A stretch of DNA of 64,000 bases from Myxococcales bacterium. Its GTDB lineage: Bacteria > Myxococcota_A > Polyangia > Polyangiales > JADJMO01. The position numbers and the translations under genes are program-made. The stretch's first letter is position 1, and each line of letters opens with the position of its first letter. This document shows, piece after piece, positions 29,300-41,311 of this stretch. The notes under the pieces are model-generated. The model did not search any database and was not told the DNA's origin. It saw only the letters and a list, made by a program, of their open reading frames with translations. The stretch lies in NCBI GenBank assembly GCA_016709545.1, contig JADJMO010000015.1:1-64000 (forward strand). The letters run 5' to 3'.

Positions 29300-29761
29300 C
29301 TACGCCCGCGCGCGCAGCACCGCGAGGGTCTGCTCGATCTGGGCGATGGCGAGCTGGTCCTTCGCGCGATTGGCAGCTCGCTTGCTGTGCAGGATGCGCG
29401 GCAGGGGCAGCACCCGGAGGTGCGTCGCTCCCAGCGTGACGGTGAGCGCCCCCTCGAACTCGTGGGCGAAGTCGGGCAGACCGGACATGTGCGTGACGAC
29501 GCCGAACCGCTCGGCGAAGGCGCCGCCCAGCATCGGCGGCTGGCTGCGCGTCACGAAGAAGCCACCCAGCGCCCGGGCCGCCTCGCCGATGCGGGGGTCG
29601 CTCGGATCCTCGAACCACAGGTCGAAGTCCTCGGTGGCCCCTCGCACGCCCTGCATCAAGGCCGCGCTCATCCCCACCACGAGGTAGCGGACCCCTCGCG
29701 CCTCGAGCTCCGCGAGGAACGCGGACTCAGCGGGGGTGAGCGGCGTCGAGGAGTCGTCCAT
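29300..29761 (-). CDS. Small nucleotidyltransferase-fold protein, probable toxin-like partner
   Basis: 153 residues from ATG (DDSSTPLTPAESAFLAELEA). The core VRYLVVGMSAALMQGVRGAT then EDFDLWFED is a minimal nucleotidyltransferase/DUF6036-type site (G-x-S and D-x-D). AHEFEGALTVTLGATHLRVL supplies the next strand, and the end has a Lys/Arg-rich helix (ILHSKRAANRAKDQLAIAQI). It overlaps the upstream small gene by 35 bases, like toxin-antitoxin operons. Toxin activity is inferred from the family layout only. Confidence 0.7.
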   Translation of the reverse strand: MDDSSTPLTPAESAFLAELEARGVRYLVVGMSAALMQGVRGATEDFDLWFEDPSDPRIGEAARALGGFFVTRSQPPMLGGAFAERFGVVTHMSGLPDFAHEFEGALTVTLGATHLRVLPLPRILHSKRAANRAKDQLAIAQIEQTLAVLRARA

Positions 29762-29960
29762 GACGGAGCCCAATCGCCAGGCGTTCTGCCGGAGAACGCT
29801 CCAGGTGACGGAGGATGTGGAAGACGTCTCCCGCATCGAGCTGAAGACGCGTGGCCAGTTCCGCGGCCTCGGCGCGGAGCGCGAGCTGACGCTCCGCCCA
29901 GGCGCGCTCGGAGGCGCTGAGCTGCGACAGCTCTTGCTCGAGGCTCTCCGGCGCGGCCAC
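29727..29960 (-). CDS. Small helical protein, candidate antitoxin partner
   Basis: 77 residues from GTG (AAPESLEQELSQLSASERAW), nearly all helical and charged. A possible helix-turn-helix is AELATRLQLDAGDVFHILRH. It is the first gene of a two-gene unit and overlaps the nucleotidyltransferase-like gene by 35 bases, so translation is coupled. I do not recognise a named family. The order (small protein first, nucleotidyltransferase second) fits a toxin-antitoxin pair, but this is inference. Confidence 0.6.
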   Translation of the reverse strand: MAAPESLEQELSQLSASERAWAERQLALRAEAAELATRLQLDAGDVFHILRHLERSPAERLAIGLRHGRLLDAAHPR

Positions 29961-29983
29961 GCCTCATCGTAGCACGAGGCCTC

Positions 29984-29999
29984 GTAGCCTCGCGGCGCG
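29984..29999. repeat. Right copy of the 16-base direct repeat
   Basis: Identical to 29281-29296 in the same orientation. It ends two bases before the pmbA stop, and a perfect palindrome ACGAGGCCTCGT (29974-29985) lies just inside it. Between the two copies there is only the two-gene nucleotidyltransferase unit. Confidence 0.85.
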
Positions 30000-30000
30000 G

Positions 30001-31434
30001 TCACTCGCCGGCGATGGTCATCGCGGACACGCGGAAGGTCGGCGTCGCGATGCTGGTGCGCAGATCGAGGTCGTCGCCGACGAGGTCGATGCGCTGCAGG
30101 AGCTGGTCGAGGTTGAGCGAGATGGTGATCTCGCTCACCGGGTGCGTGAGCCGGCCGTTCTCTATCCAGAACCCGCCGGCCCCGCGGCTGAAATCGCCGG
30201 TGACCGCGCTGAAGCCAAAGCCCATCATCTCGGTGACGTAGAGGCCCCGCTTGGTCGAGGCGACGATCTCCTCGGCCTTGGTGTTCCCGCGCTGGAGCAC
30301 GAGGTTGGTGCACCCGGGGCCGACGCCGCCGCTGCCGCCACGCGAGGCGCTGCCGGTGGACGGCTTGCTCAGCTTGCGGCCGCTGTAGCTGTCGACCAGG
30401 TACGTGCGCAGCACGCCGCCCTCGACCACGACGTTGATGCGCGAGGCGAGACCCTCGCCGTCGAACGGGCGCGCGCCGGGGGCGCCGACGAGCGTCGGGT
30501 CGTCGACGATGGTCACGAGCTCGGAGGCCACGCGGGTGCCTTCGCGATCGCAGAGATAGCTGGATTTGCGGTAAATCGAGCCGCCCGAGACGCAGCCCGC
30601 GAGCAGACCGAGGATGGAGCGACCGGCGTCGGGGTCGAACACGACGGGCAGCTCGCCGGTCGGGATCTTGCGCGCGCCGAGCTTGCGCAGCGTGCGCCGC
30701 GCGGCCTCCTTGCCGACGGCCTCCTCGTCCTCGAGGTCGGCGAGGCGACGCTTGGCCGTCCAGTGGTAGCCGCGCCGCTTCTTCTCGCCGCCGGGCTCGT
30801 CGGCCACCGGCGTGACGACGAGCGAGGCGTACGACCCGCGGTAACCGCCACGAAAGCCGCCGCTCGTGACGAGCACGACGCCGCCCTGGGTGCGCGAGAA
30901 CGTGGCGCCCTCGCTGTTGGTGATGCGCGGATCGAAGCCGCGCGCGGCGGCCTCGGCGCGGGTGGCGCGCCGCACGGCCTCGGCCGCGTCGACGGTGCCG
31001 CACGCGGGATCGTAGAGGTGCAGCTCGGGCCACGGGCCGTGCGTGAGCAAGTCGGCGGCGGGCGGGCCCGCGAACGGATCGGGCTGGCCGAGCTCGACCA
31101 GCTCGAGCGCGTCCTCCACGAAGCGCTGGACGCCCTCGTCGGTCGTGTCGCTCGTGGAGGTGAGCGCGACCCGGAACGCGCCGCCTTCGCCGCGCTTCAT
31201 CACGCGCATGCCGAGGGCGCGGTGGCCGGCCTCCTCGACGAGCTCGGGCTCGCCGAGGCGCACGCGCGCCGAGAGCTCGCTGCCGCTGCGGGCGATGACC
31301 TCGACGACGTCGGCGCCGCCCTTCTTGGTCCGCGCGACGATGTCGTCGGCGAGCGCGAGCAGCCGGTGCAGCTCACGGTCTTGGCTCGGCTCTGCGCCCT
31401 GGATTTCGATGCCCGGATCTCGCGGTTCGCTCAC
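30001..31434 (-). CDS. pmbA: TldD/PmbA family metallopeptidase-like protein
   Basis: 477 residues, the usual length of PmbA. Starts at GTG after an acidic leader. Family segments run throughout: GADVVEVIARSGSELSARVR at the N-terminus, AARGFDPRITNSEGATFS, the C-terminal block SSYLCDREGTRVASELVTIV, and SYSGRKLSKPSTGSASRG. The end has TKRGLYVTEMMGFGFSAVTG then DFSRGAGGFWIENG, typical of the subunit that lacks the zinc HExxxH site; TldD supplies that. The TldD/PmbA heterodimer matures small peptides and degrades unfolded ones. No tldD gene is visible nearby. Confidence 0.85.
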   Translation of the reverse strand: MSEPRDPGIEIQGAEPSQDRELHRLLALADDIVARTKKGGADVVEVIARSGSELSARVRLGEPELVEEAGHRALGMRVMKRGEGGAFRVALTSTSDTTDEGVQRFVEDALELVELGQPDPFAGPPAADLLTHGPWPELHLYDPACGTVDAAEAVRRATRAEAAARGFDPRITNSEGATFSRTQGGVVLVTSGGFRGGYRGSYASLVVTPVADEPGGEKKRRGYHWTAKRRLADLEDEEAVGKEAARRTLRKLGARKIPTGELPVVFDPDAGRSILGLLAGCVSGGSIYRKSSYLCDREGTRVASELVTIVDDPTLVGAPGARPFDGEGLASRINVVVEGGVLRTYLVDSYSGRKLSKPSTGSASRGGSGGVGPGCTNLVLQRGNTKAEEIVASTKRGLYVTEMMGFGFSAVTGDFSRGAGGFWIENGRLTHPVSEITISLNLDQLLQRIDLVGDDLDLRTSIATPTFRVSAMTIAGE

Positions 31435-31493
31435 CCTTCGACGCTAGCGCACCCCGCCAACCGCGGCCCAGGGCGGGGCGCTATTTTTCTCCC

Positions 31494-31527
31494 GCACGAA
31501 TGTAAAGCCCCCGTTTTACATCCGTGC
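31494..31527. promoter_or_regulatory. A/T-rich inverted repeat between pmbA and the NtrC-like gene
   Basis: GCACGAATGTAAA, a short C-rich loop, then TTTACATCCGTGC: 12 of 13 positions pair, with one mismatch. It is unusually A/T-rich for this genome. It lies 60 bases upstream of the pmbA start and 45 bases past the response-regulator stop, so it could be an operator for pmbA or a terminator for the regulator. No clear U-run follows on the minus strand. Confidence 0.5.
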
Positions 31528-31571
31528 GGAAACAAAAACGGCCGTCACCCCGAGCTGGTCCCTGGCGGCGC

Positions 31572-32990
<1,419 letters not shown>

Positions 32991-33066
32991 CGGTAGGGCA
33001 GACTCCTGAACGTCGGCGGCCACTGCATCCATTCCTCGCGTCGCGATGGATCCTGGGACTCAGGAA

Positions 33067-33797
33067 TCAGATGTGGGGCAAGATCTCTTCGCGGGCGCGG
33101 CGGACGTCCTCTTCGAAGTCGATCTCGGTCCAGGCGACGTCGCCGACGGGCACGTACCCGACGGGGTGGTCGTCGAGGAACGTGTCGTAGACCGCCTCGT
33201 ATTCGGTGTTGCGCCTGCCGGCGGCGACGTGCGCCTCGAGCGCGGCGCGCAAGGCGGCCTGTTGCTCGGCGCCGAACTTGGTGAAGCCGACGCTCTCGCC
33301 GACGGCGTCCCAGCCCTTGCTCGGGTCGTCCTTGCCGACGCGGCGCGCGATGCGGCGGGCGCGGCCGCCCTTGACGCCGACCATCATCTCCTCGCCGGTC
33401 TCGTCGCTGCGGACGTCGAGGAGGAACGCGCTCGGCCCGCCCTCGTCGCGCAGGCGGGTGAGGAGCGCGGGCGGATAGAGGACGTCGCCGTCCATCACCA
33501 CCACGGCCTCCTTGCCGTCGAGGTCGTCGCGCGCGACCCACAGGGAGACGACGCTGCCCTCCGTGAAGTCGGGGTTCTCGCGCACCGTGATGGGCATCTT
33601 GGCGGTGACGGTGCCGAGGACGTCGCGGATCATGCTCGCCTGGTGGCCGACCACCACGGTGAGGTGCGAGCACCCCGCGGCGTCGAGGGCGTGGATGTGG
33701 CGCTCGAGCAAGGTCTGCCCGCCGAAGACGAGCAGGCTCTTCGGGTGGTCGGGGTTCGAGAGGCGGCGGCCGACGCCGGCGACCAGCAGGATGGCCT

Positions 33798-33801
<4 letters not shown>
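33067..33801 (-). CDS. Sugar/phosphocholine nucleotidyltransferase (LicC-like)
   Basis: 244 residues. The N-terminus AILLVAGVGRRLSNPDHPKS is the nucleotide-binding loop of MobA/GlmU-type nucleotidyltransferases, in the variant GVGRRL seen in phosphocholine cytidylyltransferases. VVVMDGDVLYPPALL holds the metal Asp, and VAWTEIDFEEDVRRAREEIL is a typical end with the second Asp. It overlaps accB by four bases, so both are translated together. It makes an NDP-activated product from NTP and a phosphorylated headgroup or sugar; which one is not decided by the sequence. Confidence 0.75.
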
Positions 33802-34382
<581 letters not shown>

Positions 34383-34394
34383 GGAGCGAGCTGA

Positions 34395-34844
34395 CTACTT
34401 CGCGGGCGCGCGTGCGTCGAGCAGGTCGAGCAGGGCGAGCAGCGCGATCCGGTACGATCGCGCGCCGAAACCTGCCACCTTTCCTACGCAGGCCGGGGCG
34501 ATGCGCGAGCGTCGCCGGAAGATCTCGCGGGCCTCGGGGTTCGAGACGTGCACCTCGACGCAGGGCAGCGCGACGCTCTTGAGCGCGTCAAAGAGCGCGA
34601 GCGAGGTGTGCGTGTACGCGCCGGCGTTGAGCAGGAGGCCCTCGAACGAGCCCGGGGCCTGACCGATCCAGTCCACGAGCGTGCCCTCGTGGTTGGTCTG
34701 GCGGCACTCGACCTCGGCGCCCCGCTCCGCCGCGGCCAGCGCGAGGTCGTCGTGGATCTCCCCGAGCGTCGTGTGCCCGTAGACCTGCGGTTCGCGGGTC
34801 CCGAGCAGCTGCAGGTTGGGGCCCGAGAGGACCAGGATGCGCAC
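34395..34844 (-). CDS. aroQ: 3-dehydroquinate dehydratase, type II
   Basis: 149 residues, standard for the type II enzyme of the shikimate pathway. Forms dodecamers in the cytoplasm. The substrate-binding lid GPNLQLLGTREPQVYG contains the catalytic Arg and Tyr. QTNHEGTLVDWI, LLNAGAYTHTSLALFDAL and PCVEVHVSNPEARE complete the active site. Gene order Roadblock, aroQ, accB with gaps of 12-13 bases indicates one operon. Confidence 0.95.
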   Translation of the reverse strand: MRILVLSGPNLQLLGTREPQVYGHTTLGEIHDDLALAAAERGAEVECRQTNHEGTLVDWIGQAPGSFEGLLLNAGAYTHTSLALFDALKSVALPCVEVHVSNPEAREIFRRRSRIAPACVGKVAGFGARSYRIALLALLDLLDARAPAK

Positions 34845-34857
34845 GGAGCCGCTCCGG

Positions 34858-35223
34858 TCAGGAGAGCTCGGCGATCAGCTTCGGCGCGGTCGTGCGCAGG
34901 ACGAAGCGACCCTTGCCCGGGTTGCCGTCGGGCCGCATCGTCAGCGCGAGGAAGTAGTCGTCGTTGAGGACGCGGATCAGCGTGACCAGGTGCTCGGCCT
35001 GGATGGACACCTCGCGGGCGCCGCCGGCCTCGAGGGTCTCGGCGGCCCGTCGGATCGAGCCGACGATGACGCTGAACTCCATGCCGATCTCGTTGATGTC
35101 CTTGGCGTCCGTGGCCTCGTCCCGGGTGTAGCTCTCGACGGCGATGCCATCGAAGCCCATCAAGAGGCCCGCGATCGCGCCCTCGGTCGACTCGACCACC
35201 TGCCGCAGCGTCTCCTTGAACAT
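34858..35223 (-). CDS. Roadblock/LC7 domain protein (MglB-like)
   Basis: 121 residues consisting of one Roadblock/LC7 domain: TEGAIAGLLMGFDGIAVESY, then SVIVGSIRRAAETLEAGGA, then VTLIRVLNDDYFLALTMRPD. In myxobacteria such proteins regulate small Ras-like GTPases such as MglA, acting as GAPs or scaffolds. No GTPase gene is adjacent, so a role in polarity or motility is only suggested. It is the first gene of the minus-strand unit and diverges from the gsp operon. Confidence 0.85.
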   Translation of the reverse strand: MFKETLRQVVESTEGAIAGLLMGFDGIAVESYTRDEATDAKDINEIGMEFSVIVGSIRRAAETLEAGGAREVSIQAEHLVTLIRVLNDDYFLALTMRPDGNPGKGRFVLRTTAPKLIAELS

Positions 35224-35280
35224 GTGGAACGAGGTTATGGACCTCGCGCGGGCTGGGCAAGCTCTCTCCTGGCTCGGGGC

Positions 35281-35340
35281 CCGGACTGCCAGATTGGCAG
35301 GGGTTCCGACCCCCTACCCGCCGGACTGCCAGGTTGGCGG
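35281..35340. promoter_or_regulatory. Two 20-base dyad repeats upstream of gspC
   Basis: CCGGACTGCCAGATTGGCAG at 35281-35300 and CCGGACTGCCAGGTTGGCGG at 35321-35340, 40 bases apart with two mismatches. Each contains a dyad (CTGCCA, three bases, TGGC-G). They lie 54-113 bases before a candidate sigma-54 promoter, where enhancer-binding activators usually bind. They could also serve the divergent Roadblock gene. Confidence 0.55.
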
Positions 35341-35393
35341 GATGGAGGGCGGAGGTCGGCCCGTTTTTCCCTGGTTCCGAGGTCCCCGGAGGG

Positions 35394-35409
35394 TGGCACG
35401 GCCCTCGCA
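35394..35409 (+). promoter_or_regulatory. Candidate sigma-54 promoter of the gsp operon
   Basis: TGGCACG, four bases, TCGCA: a perfect -24 element and a -12 element with one change from TTGCA, and the obligatory GG-N10-GC spacing is kept. It is 82 bases before the gspC start on the same strand. Two NtrC/FHA-type activators are in the window. Confidence 0.5.
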
Positions 35410-35491
35410 GCTGGTGTAGAGCCGGCAGCCGGAACGTCCGTTCCGTAGTCCCCCGACTGCGAACGGTCGCCCAGGCCCCCGGACCAACCCC

Positions 35492-36487
35492 ATGGACGCA
35501 CTCCTCAAGCGGCACTTCTGGATCGTGATCGCCCTGCTCGGCTCGGCGATCACCTGGTTCAACGCGACCGCGTTCACCCAGCTCCTGGCGGGAAAGTACC
35601 TCCCCCTCGAGCCGGGCGCCTTCGCCGTGCATCCAGCGTCGAGCGTGCCCCGGTTCATCGTGCCCGGAGCGTCGTCGGGCACCCCCACGTCGCGCAACGT
35701 CGCGGCCCGATCGATCCTCGAGAACAACGCCTTCGACTCGGTCACAGGGCCGATCGTGGAGAGCGTCGCCCTCCCCGTCGAGCCGGTCACCACCATCGAC
35801 GACAACGCGGGCGAGCGCATGTTCCCCGCCTGCACCGGCGCGCCCAAGCTGGTCATCACCGTCGTCGATCCGCAGGTCCCCGCGCGGTCGTTCGCGGTGC
35901 TCTCCACCGGCGAGGGCGTCGCCAACAAACCGCTGGCGCGCGAGGGCTCCACCGTCGGCAGCCGCCAGGTGGCCGTGATCGTCCGCGAGAAGCTCTATTT
36001 CCGCGACGGCGCCAGCTACTGCTACGTCGGCATGTTCATGCCGCCGCCCCCGCCGGCGCCGGCCGTGCCCGTGGCGCCGCCGCCCGGCCCCGGCGCCCCG
36101 ATGGGCGACCCGGGCGGCGTGCCCAAGGTCTCGCCCGACATCATGAAGGGCATCCAGAAGGTCGACGACCTCAACTTCAACATCGACCGCGTCGTCGTCG
36201 ACAAGATCATCGAGAACCAGGCCGAGCTGATGAAGACGGCCCGCATCATCCCCGAGCAGGTCGACGGCAAGGTCGTCGGCATCAAGCTGCTCAACATCCG
36301 CCCCGACACCCTGCTCGGCGTCCTCGGGATGCAGGGCGGCGACTCCCTCAAGTCCATCAACGGGTTCGACATGACGAGCCCCGAGAAGGCGCTCGAGGCC
36401 TACGCCAAGCTCCGGACGGCGCCGCACATCCAGGTCGGCCTCATCCGCGGCGGCAAGCCCGTCAACCTCGAGTACTCGATCAAATGA
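35492..36487 (+). CDS. gspC: Type II secretion protein GspC
   Basis: 331 residues. A short cytoplasmic start, then one membrane helix (HFWIVIALLGSAITWFNATA), a periplasmic homology region (SRNVAARSILENNAFDSVTG), a Pro-rich linker, and a C-terminal PDZ-like part (LLNIRPDTLLGVLGMQGGDS to VGLIRGGKPVNLEYSIK). GspC links the inner-membrane platform to the secretin GspD. It opens the operon, and its TGA overlaps the gspD start (ATGA at 36484-36487). Confidence 0.85.
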   Translation: MDALLKRHFWIVIALLGSAITWFNATAFTQLLAGKYLPLEPGAFAVHPASSVPRFIVPGASSGTPTSRNVAARSILENNAFDSVTGPIVESVALPVEPVTTIDDNAGERMFPACTGAPKLVITVVDPQVPARSFAVLSTGEGVANKPLAREGSTVGSRQVAVIVREKLYFRDGASYCYVGMFMPPPPPAPAVPVAPPPGPGAPMGDPGGVPKVSPDIMKGIQKVDDLNFNIDRVVVDKIIENQAELMKTARIIPEQVDGKVVGIKLLNIRPDTLLGVLGMQGGDSLKSINGFDMTSPEKALEAYAKLRTAPHIQVGLIRGGKPVNLEYSIK

Positions 36488-39275
36488 GCGCGCCCGACTC
36501 CATGAAGACTCCGTCGCCGTCCACCCCATCGACCCTTTCGAGGTCCTCCTTCATGCGCCCGTCCCGTCTCATTGGCTTCTCGAGGGCCCCGGAGAGCCGC
36601 CGGGCTCGCTCCACCGTGGTGCTCGTCGCGCTCACGGCGTTCGTCACCGCGGGCACCGTGCCCGCGTTCGCGCAGATCAAGCCGGCGACGCCCGACGTGA
36701 AGCAGGTGAACCCCAACGTGATGAAGAAGGGCCCGACGGTCGGCGGGAACCAGCCGCAGCCGAACGGCGCGACGGGGCCGGTCATCCCGGGCGCGCCCAC
36801 GCCCGGAGCGCCACCGGGAGCGCCCGGTACGCCGGGAGCGCCCGGTACACCGGGAGCCCCGGTCGGTGCGCCCGCGCCCGGCGGCACCCCGCTCGTCGTC
36901 ACCCCGGGCAAGCCCGGTGGCACGGCGCCGATGGCCGGCACCGCGCCCGGCGTGAAGAAGATCGGCGACACCGCGACCCTCCCGCAGTTCAAGGAGGAGA
37001 TCGAGTTCCAGCCGCAGAACCCCAACTACAAGGTGCAGTTCTCGCTCGAGGACGCCGACCTGCCCGAGCTGATCAAGGTGATGGGCCAGCTCACCGGCAA
37101 GCGCTTCATCTTCGGCGGCAAGGTCCGCAACATCAAGGCGACCATCTACTCGCCGCAGAAGGTCACCGTCGCCGAGGCCTACCAGGCGTTCCTCTCGATC
37201 CTCGAGACCAACGGCCTCACCGTGATCCCGAGCGGCAAGTTCCTCAAGATCGTCGAGACCCCGGGCGTCGTCACCCAGGCCACGCCGATCTACGGCACGG
37301 CCACCAAGACGGTCCCCGAGGACCGCTACGTGACGCGGCTGCACCGCCTCAACTACGTGACGGCCGACGAGGTCGCCAACGTGCTGTCGCACTTCAAGTC
37401 GCGCGACGGCGACATCACCATCTACCTCCCCGGCAACCTGCTGATCCTCACGGACACCGGCTCCAACATCAAGCGCATGATGTCGCTCGTCGAGGAGATC
37501 GACGTCGCCGGCATCGGCGACAACGTGTGGGTCGAGCCGATCCACTACGCGGGCGCCCAGGAGATCGCCAACAAGCTCGCCGAGATCTTCGACGTGTCGA
37601 AGGGCGGCGCGCCCGCGGCCAACGCCGCCAAGGGCCGGGCAGCCAGAACGTCGACTCGCGCATCACGAAGATCGTCGCCGAGGACCGCACCAACTCGGTC
37701 ATCATCATCGGCACCGAGAAGGCCTACCTCCGCATCCTCGAGCTCATCAAGCGCCTCGACGTGCCCATGTCGGGCGAGGGCGAGATCCACGTGCTCCCCC
37801 TGCAGCACGCCGACGCCGACGAGCTCTCCAAGACCCTGAACGACATCGTCAGCAACAAGGGCGGCGCGGCCCCGCCCAGCGCCCCCGGCAAGCCCGCGGC
37901 CCTCCCGACCACGGTGTTCGAGGGCGCGATCCGCATCACCGCGGACAAGTCCACCAACTCGCTGGTCATCACCTCCTCGCTCCGCGACTACGCGAGCCTC
38001 CGCAACGTCATCGACAAGCTCGACCAGTCGCGCCGCCAGGTGTTCATCGAGGCCGTCATCATGGACGTGCAGGTGAACCACGCGAACAAGCTCGGGTTCA
38101 GCTTCCACGGCGGCTACGACGGCATCGACCTCTCGGGCACCGAGAAGGGCACGGTCGTCGGCGGCTCGAACGCGGGCGGCTCACCGGCCTCGCTGTTCTT
38201 CCCCGATCCGACGCAGCTGCAGGGCCTCGCCCTCGGCGTGCGGTCCAACACGACCATCTCGCTCGGCCTCGTCGGCCTCTCGATCCCGGCGTTCGGCGTG
38301 GCGTTGCAGGCGGTCACCACGAGCTCCGACTCGAACGTGCTCGCGACCCCGCACATCATGGCGACCGACAACATCCCCGCCGAGATCAACGTCGGCGACA
38401 ACGTCCCGCTGCAGTCCGGCACCGGCTTCTCGGGCATCCCCGGCCTGACCGGCCTCGCGGGCGCCCAGGGCGGCGCGTCGGCGCTCGGTGGCCTCGGTGG
38501 CCTCGGCTTCGCGGCGCCCATCACGCGCCAGAACGTCGGCACCAAGATCAAGCTGATCCCGCACATCAACGACTCGAACGAGGTCCGCCTCGAGGTCGAG
38601 GAGGAGATCAGCGAGGTCAACGCCGCCACGGGCACCGGCACCAACCTCACGCCGACCATCGGTCAGCGCAGCGCCAAGACCCAGCTCGTGGTGCAGGACC
38701 AGCAGACGATCGTGATCGGCGGCCTCGTGCGCGACGTCACCCAGAACCAGGAGACCAAGGTCCCGGTGCTCGGCGACATCCCGCTCATCGGCATCCTCTT
38801 CAAGCAGAAGGCCGTCACCAAGCAGAAGCGCAACCTGCTGCTCATCCTCACGCCGTACGTCATCCGTGACCCGGCCGATCTCCGCCTCATCTTCGAGCGC
38901 AAGATGCGCGACCGGCAGGAGTTCCTCGATCACTACTTCGTGTTCTCGGACGAGAAGAAGTGGAGCCCGCACATCGACTACTCGCGCACGCGCGGCCTCG
39001 TCGAGGAGATCCGCCAGACGTACCTCAAGTACGAGGAGAAGGAGAAGCTCGAGGCGCAGACCAAGCCGAAGGAGATCCGCAAGCACGAGGCCGGCAAGCC
39101 GATCAGCGAGCTGCCCGCGAGCCCGGGCGGAGGTGGCAGCTACGCCGGCGGCCAGCCGCAGCCGCCCCCGCCCCCGCCGGGCGTGCTCACGGCGCCGGTG
39201 CAGCCGCTCGGCACGCCGCCGACGGTGGTCAAGCCCGCGACGCCGATCCTGAAATCCATCACCATCGAGAACTGA
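36484..39275 (+). CDS. gspD: Type II secretion secretin GspD, one frameshift
   Basis: About 930 residues across one shift near 37640. A signal peptide (STVVLVALTAFVTAGTVPAF) is preceded by a long leader, then a collagen-like Pro/Gly/Ala stretch. The N0-N3 domains follow (VQFSLEDADLPELIKVMGQL, TRLHRLNYVTADEVANVLSH, NSVIIIGTEKAYLRILELIK). The secretin core has VEEEISEVNAATG and VPVLGDIPLIGILFKQKAVT. It forms the outer-membrane channel. The frame goes from AAKG to SQNVDSRITKIVAEDRTNSV after a GGGCCGGG run, so a lost base is likely and the gene is presumably functional. gspE follows after 3 bases. Confidence 0.9.
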
Positions 39276-39278
39276 CCG

Positions 39279-41042
<1,764 letters not shown>

Positions 41043-41061
41043 GCCCCGGCGTCCGAACAGC

Positions 41062-41252
41062 CCCCCGGGCTGAAGCCCGGGGCACCGACTGCAGGGGCAA
41101 GCCCGCCTGCCGGCGGGCTCCAGCTCATCGCACGGCAGGCAGCATTTCCCGCCTTGGAATGGCCCGAGGTGGTCTCGCCCTTCGCGAGCCCGCAGAGCGG
41201 GCTTCCACGTTCGTCGGTGCACGCGGTCCACTCTTGGGCTTCAGCCCGGGGG
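41062..41252. mobile_element. Small inverted-repeat (MITE/REP-like) element between gspE and gspF
   Basis: 17-base inverted ends: CCCCCGGGCTGAAGCCC at 41062 and GGGCTTCAGCCCGGGGG ending at 41252. Each end is also a hairpin by itself, and inner hairpins (GCCCGC...GCGGGC) occur. It has no coding capacity. The rest of the operon is tightly packed, so this 269-base gap is an outlier. This type of repeat is widespread in large environmental genomes; copy number here cannot be checked. Confidence 0.55.
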
Positions 41253-41311
41253 CCATTCTTCGAGAGGCGTCGAGCGCCAGGGACCGCAGGCGGCAGGAGG
41301 CGCGCCGGTAG

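Noticed and set aside
34484..36529. 681-codon minus-strand frame across aroQ, Roadblock and gspC
   Set aside because: It covers known genes in the wrong frame or strand and has no domain of its own.
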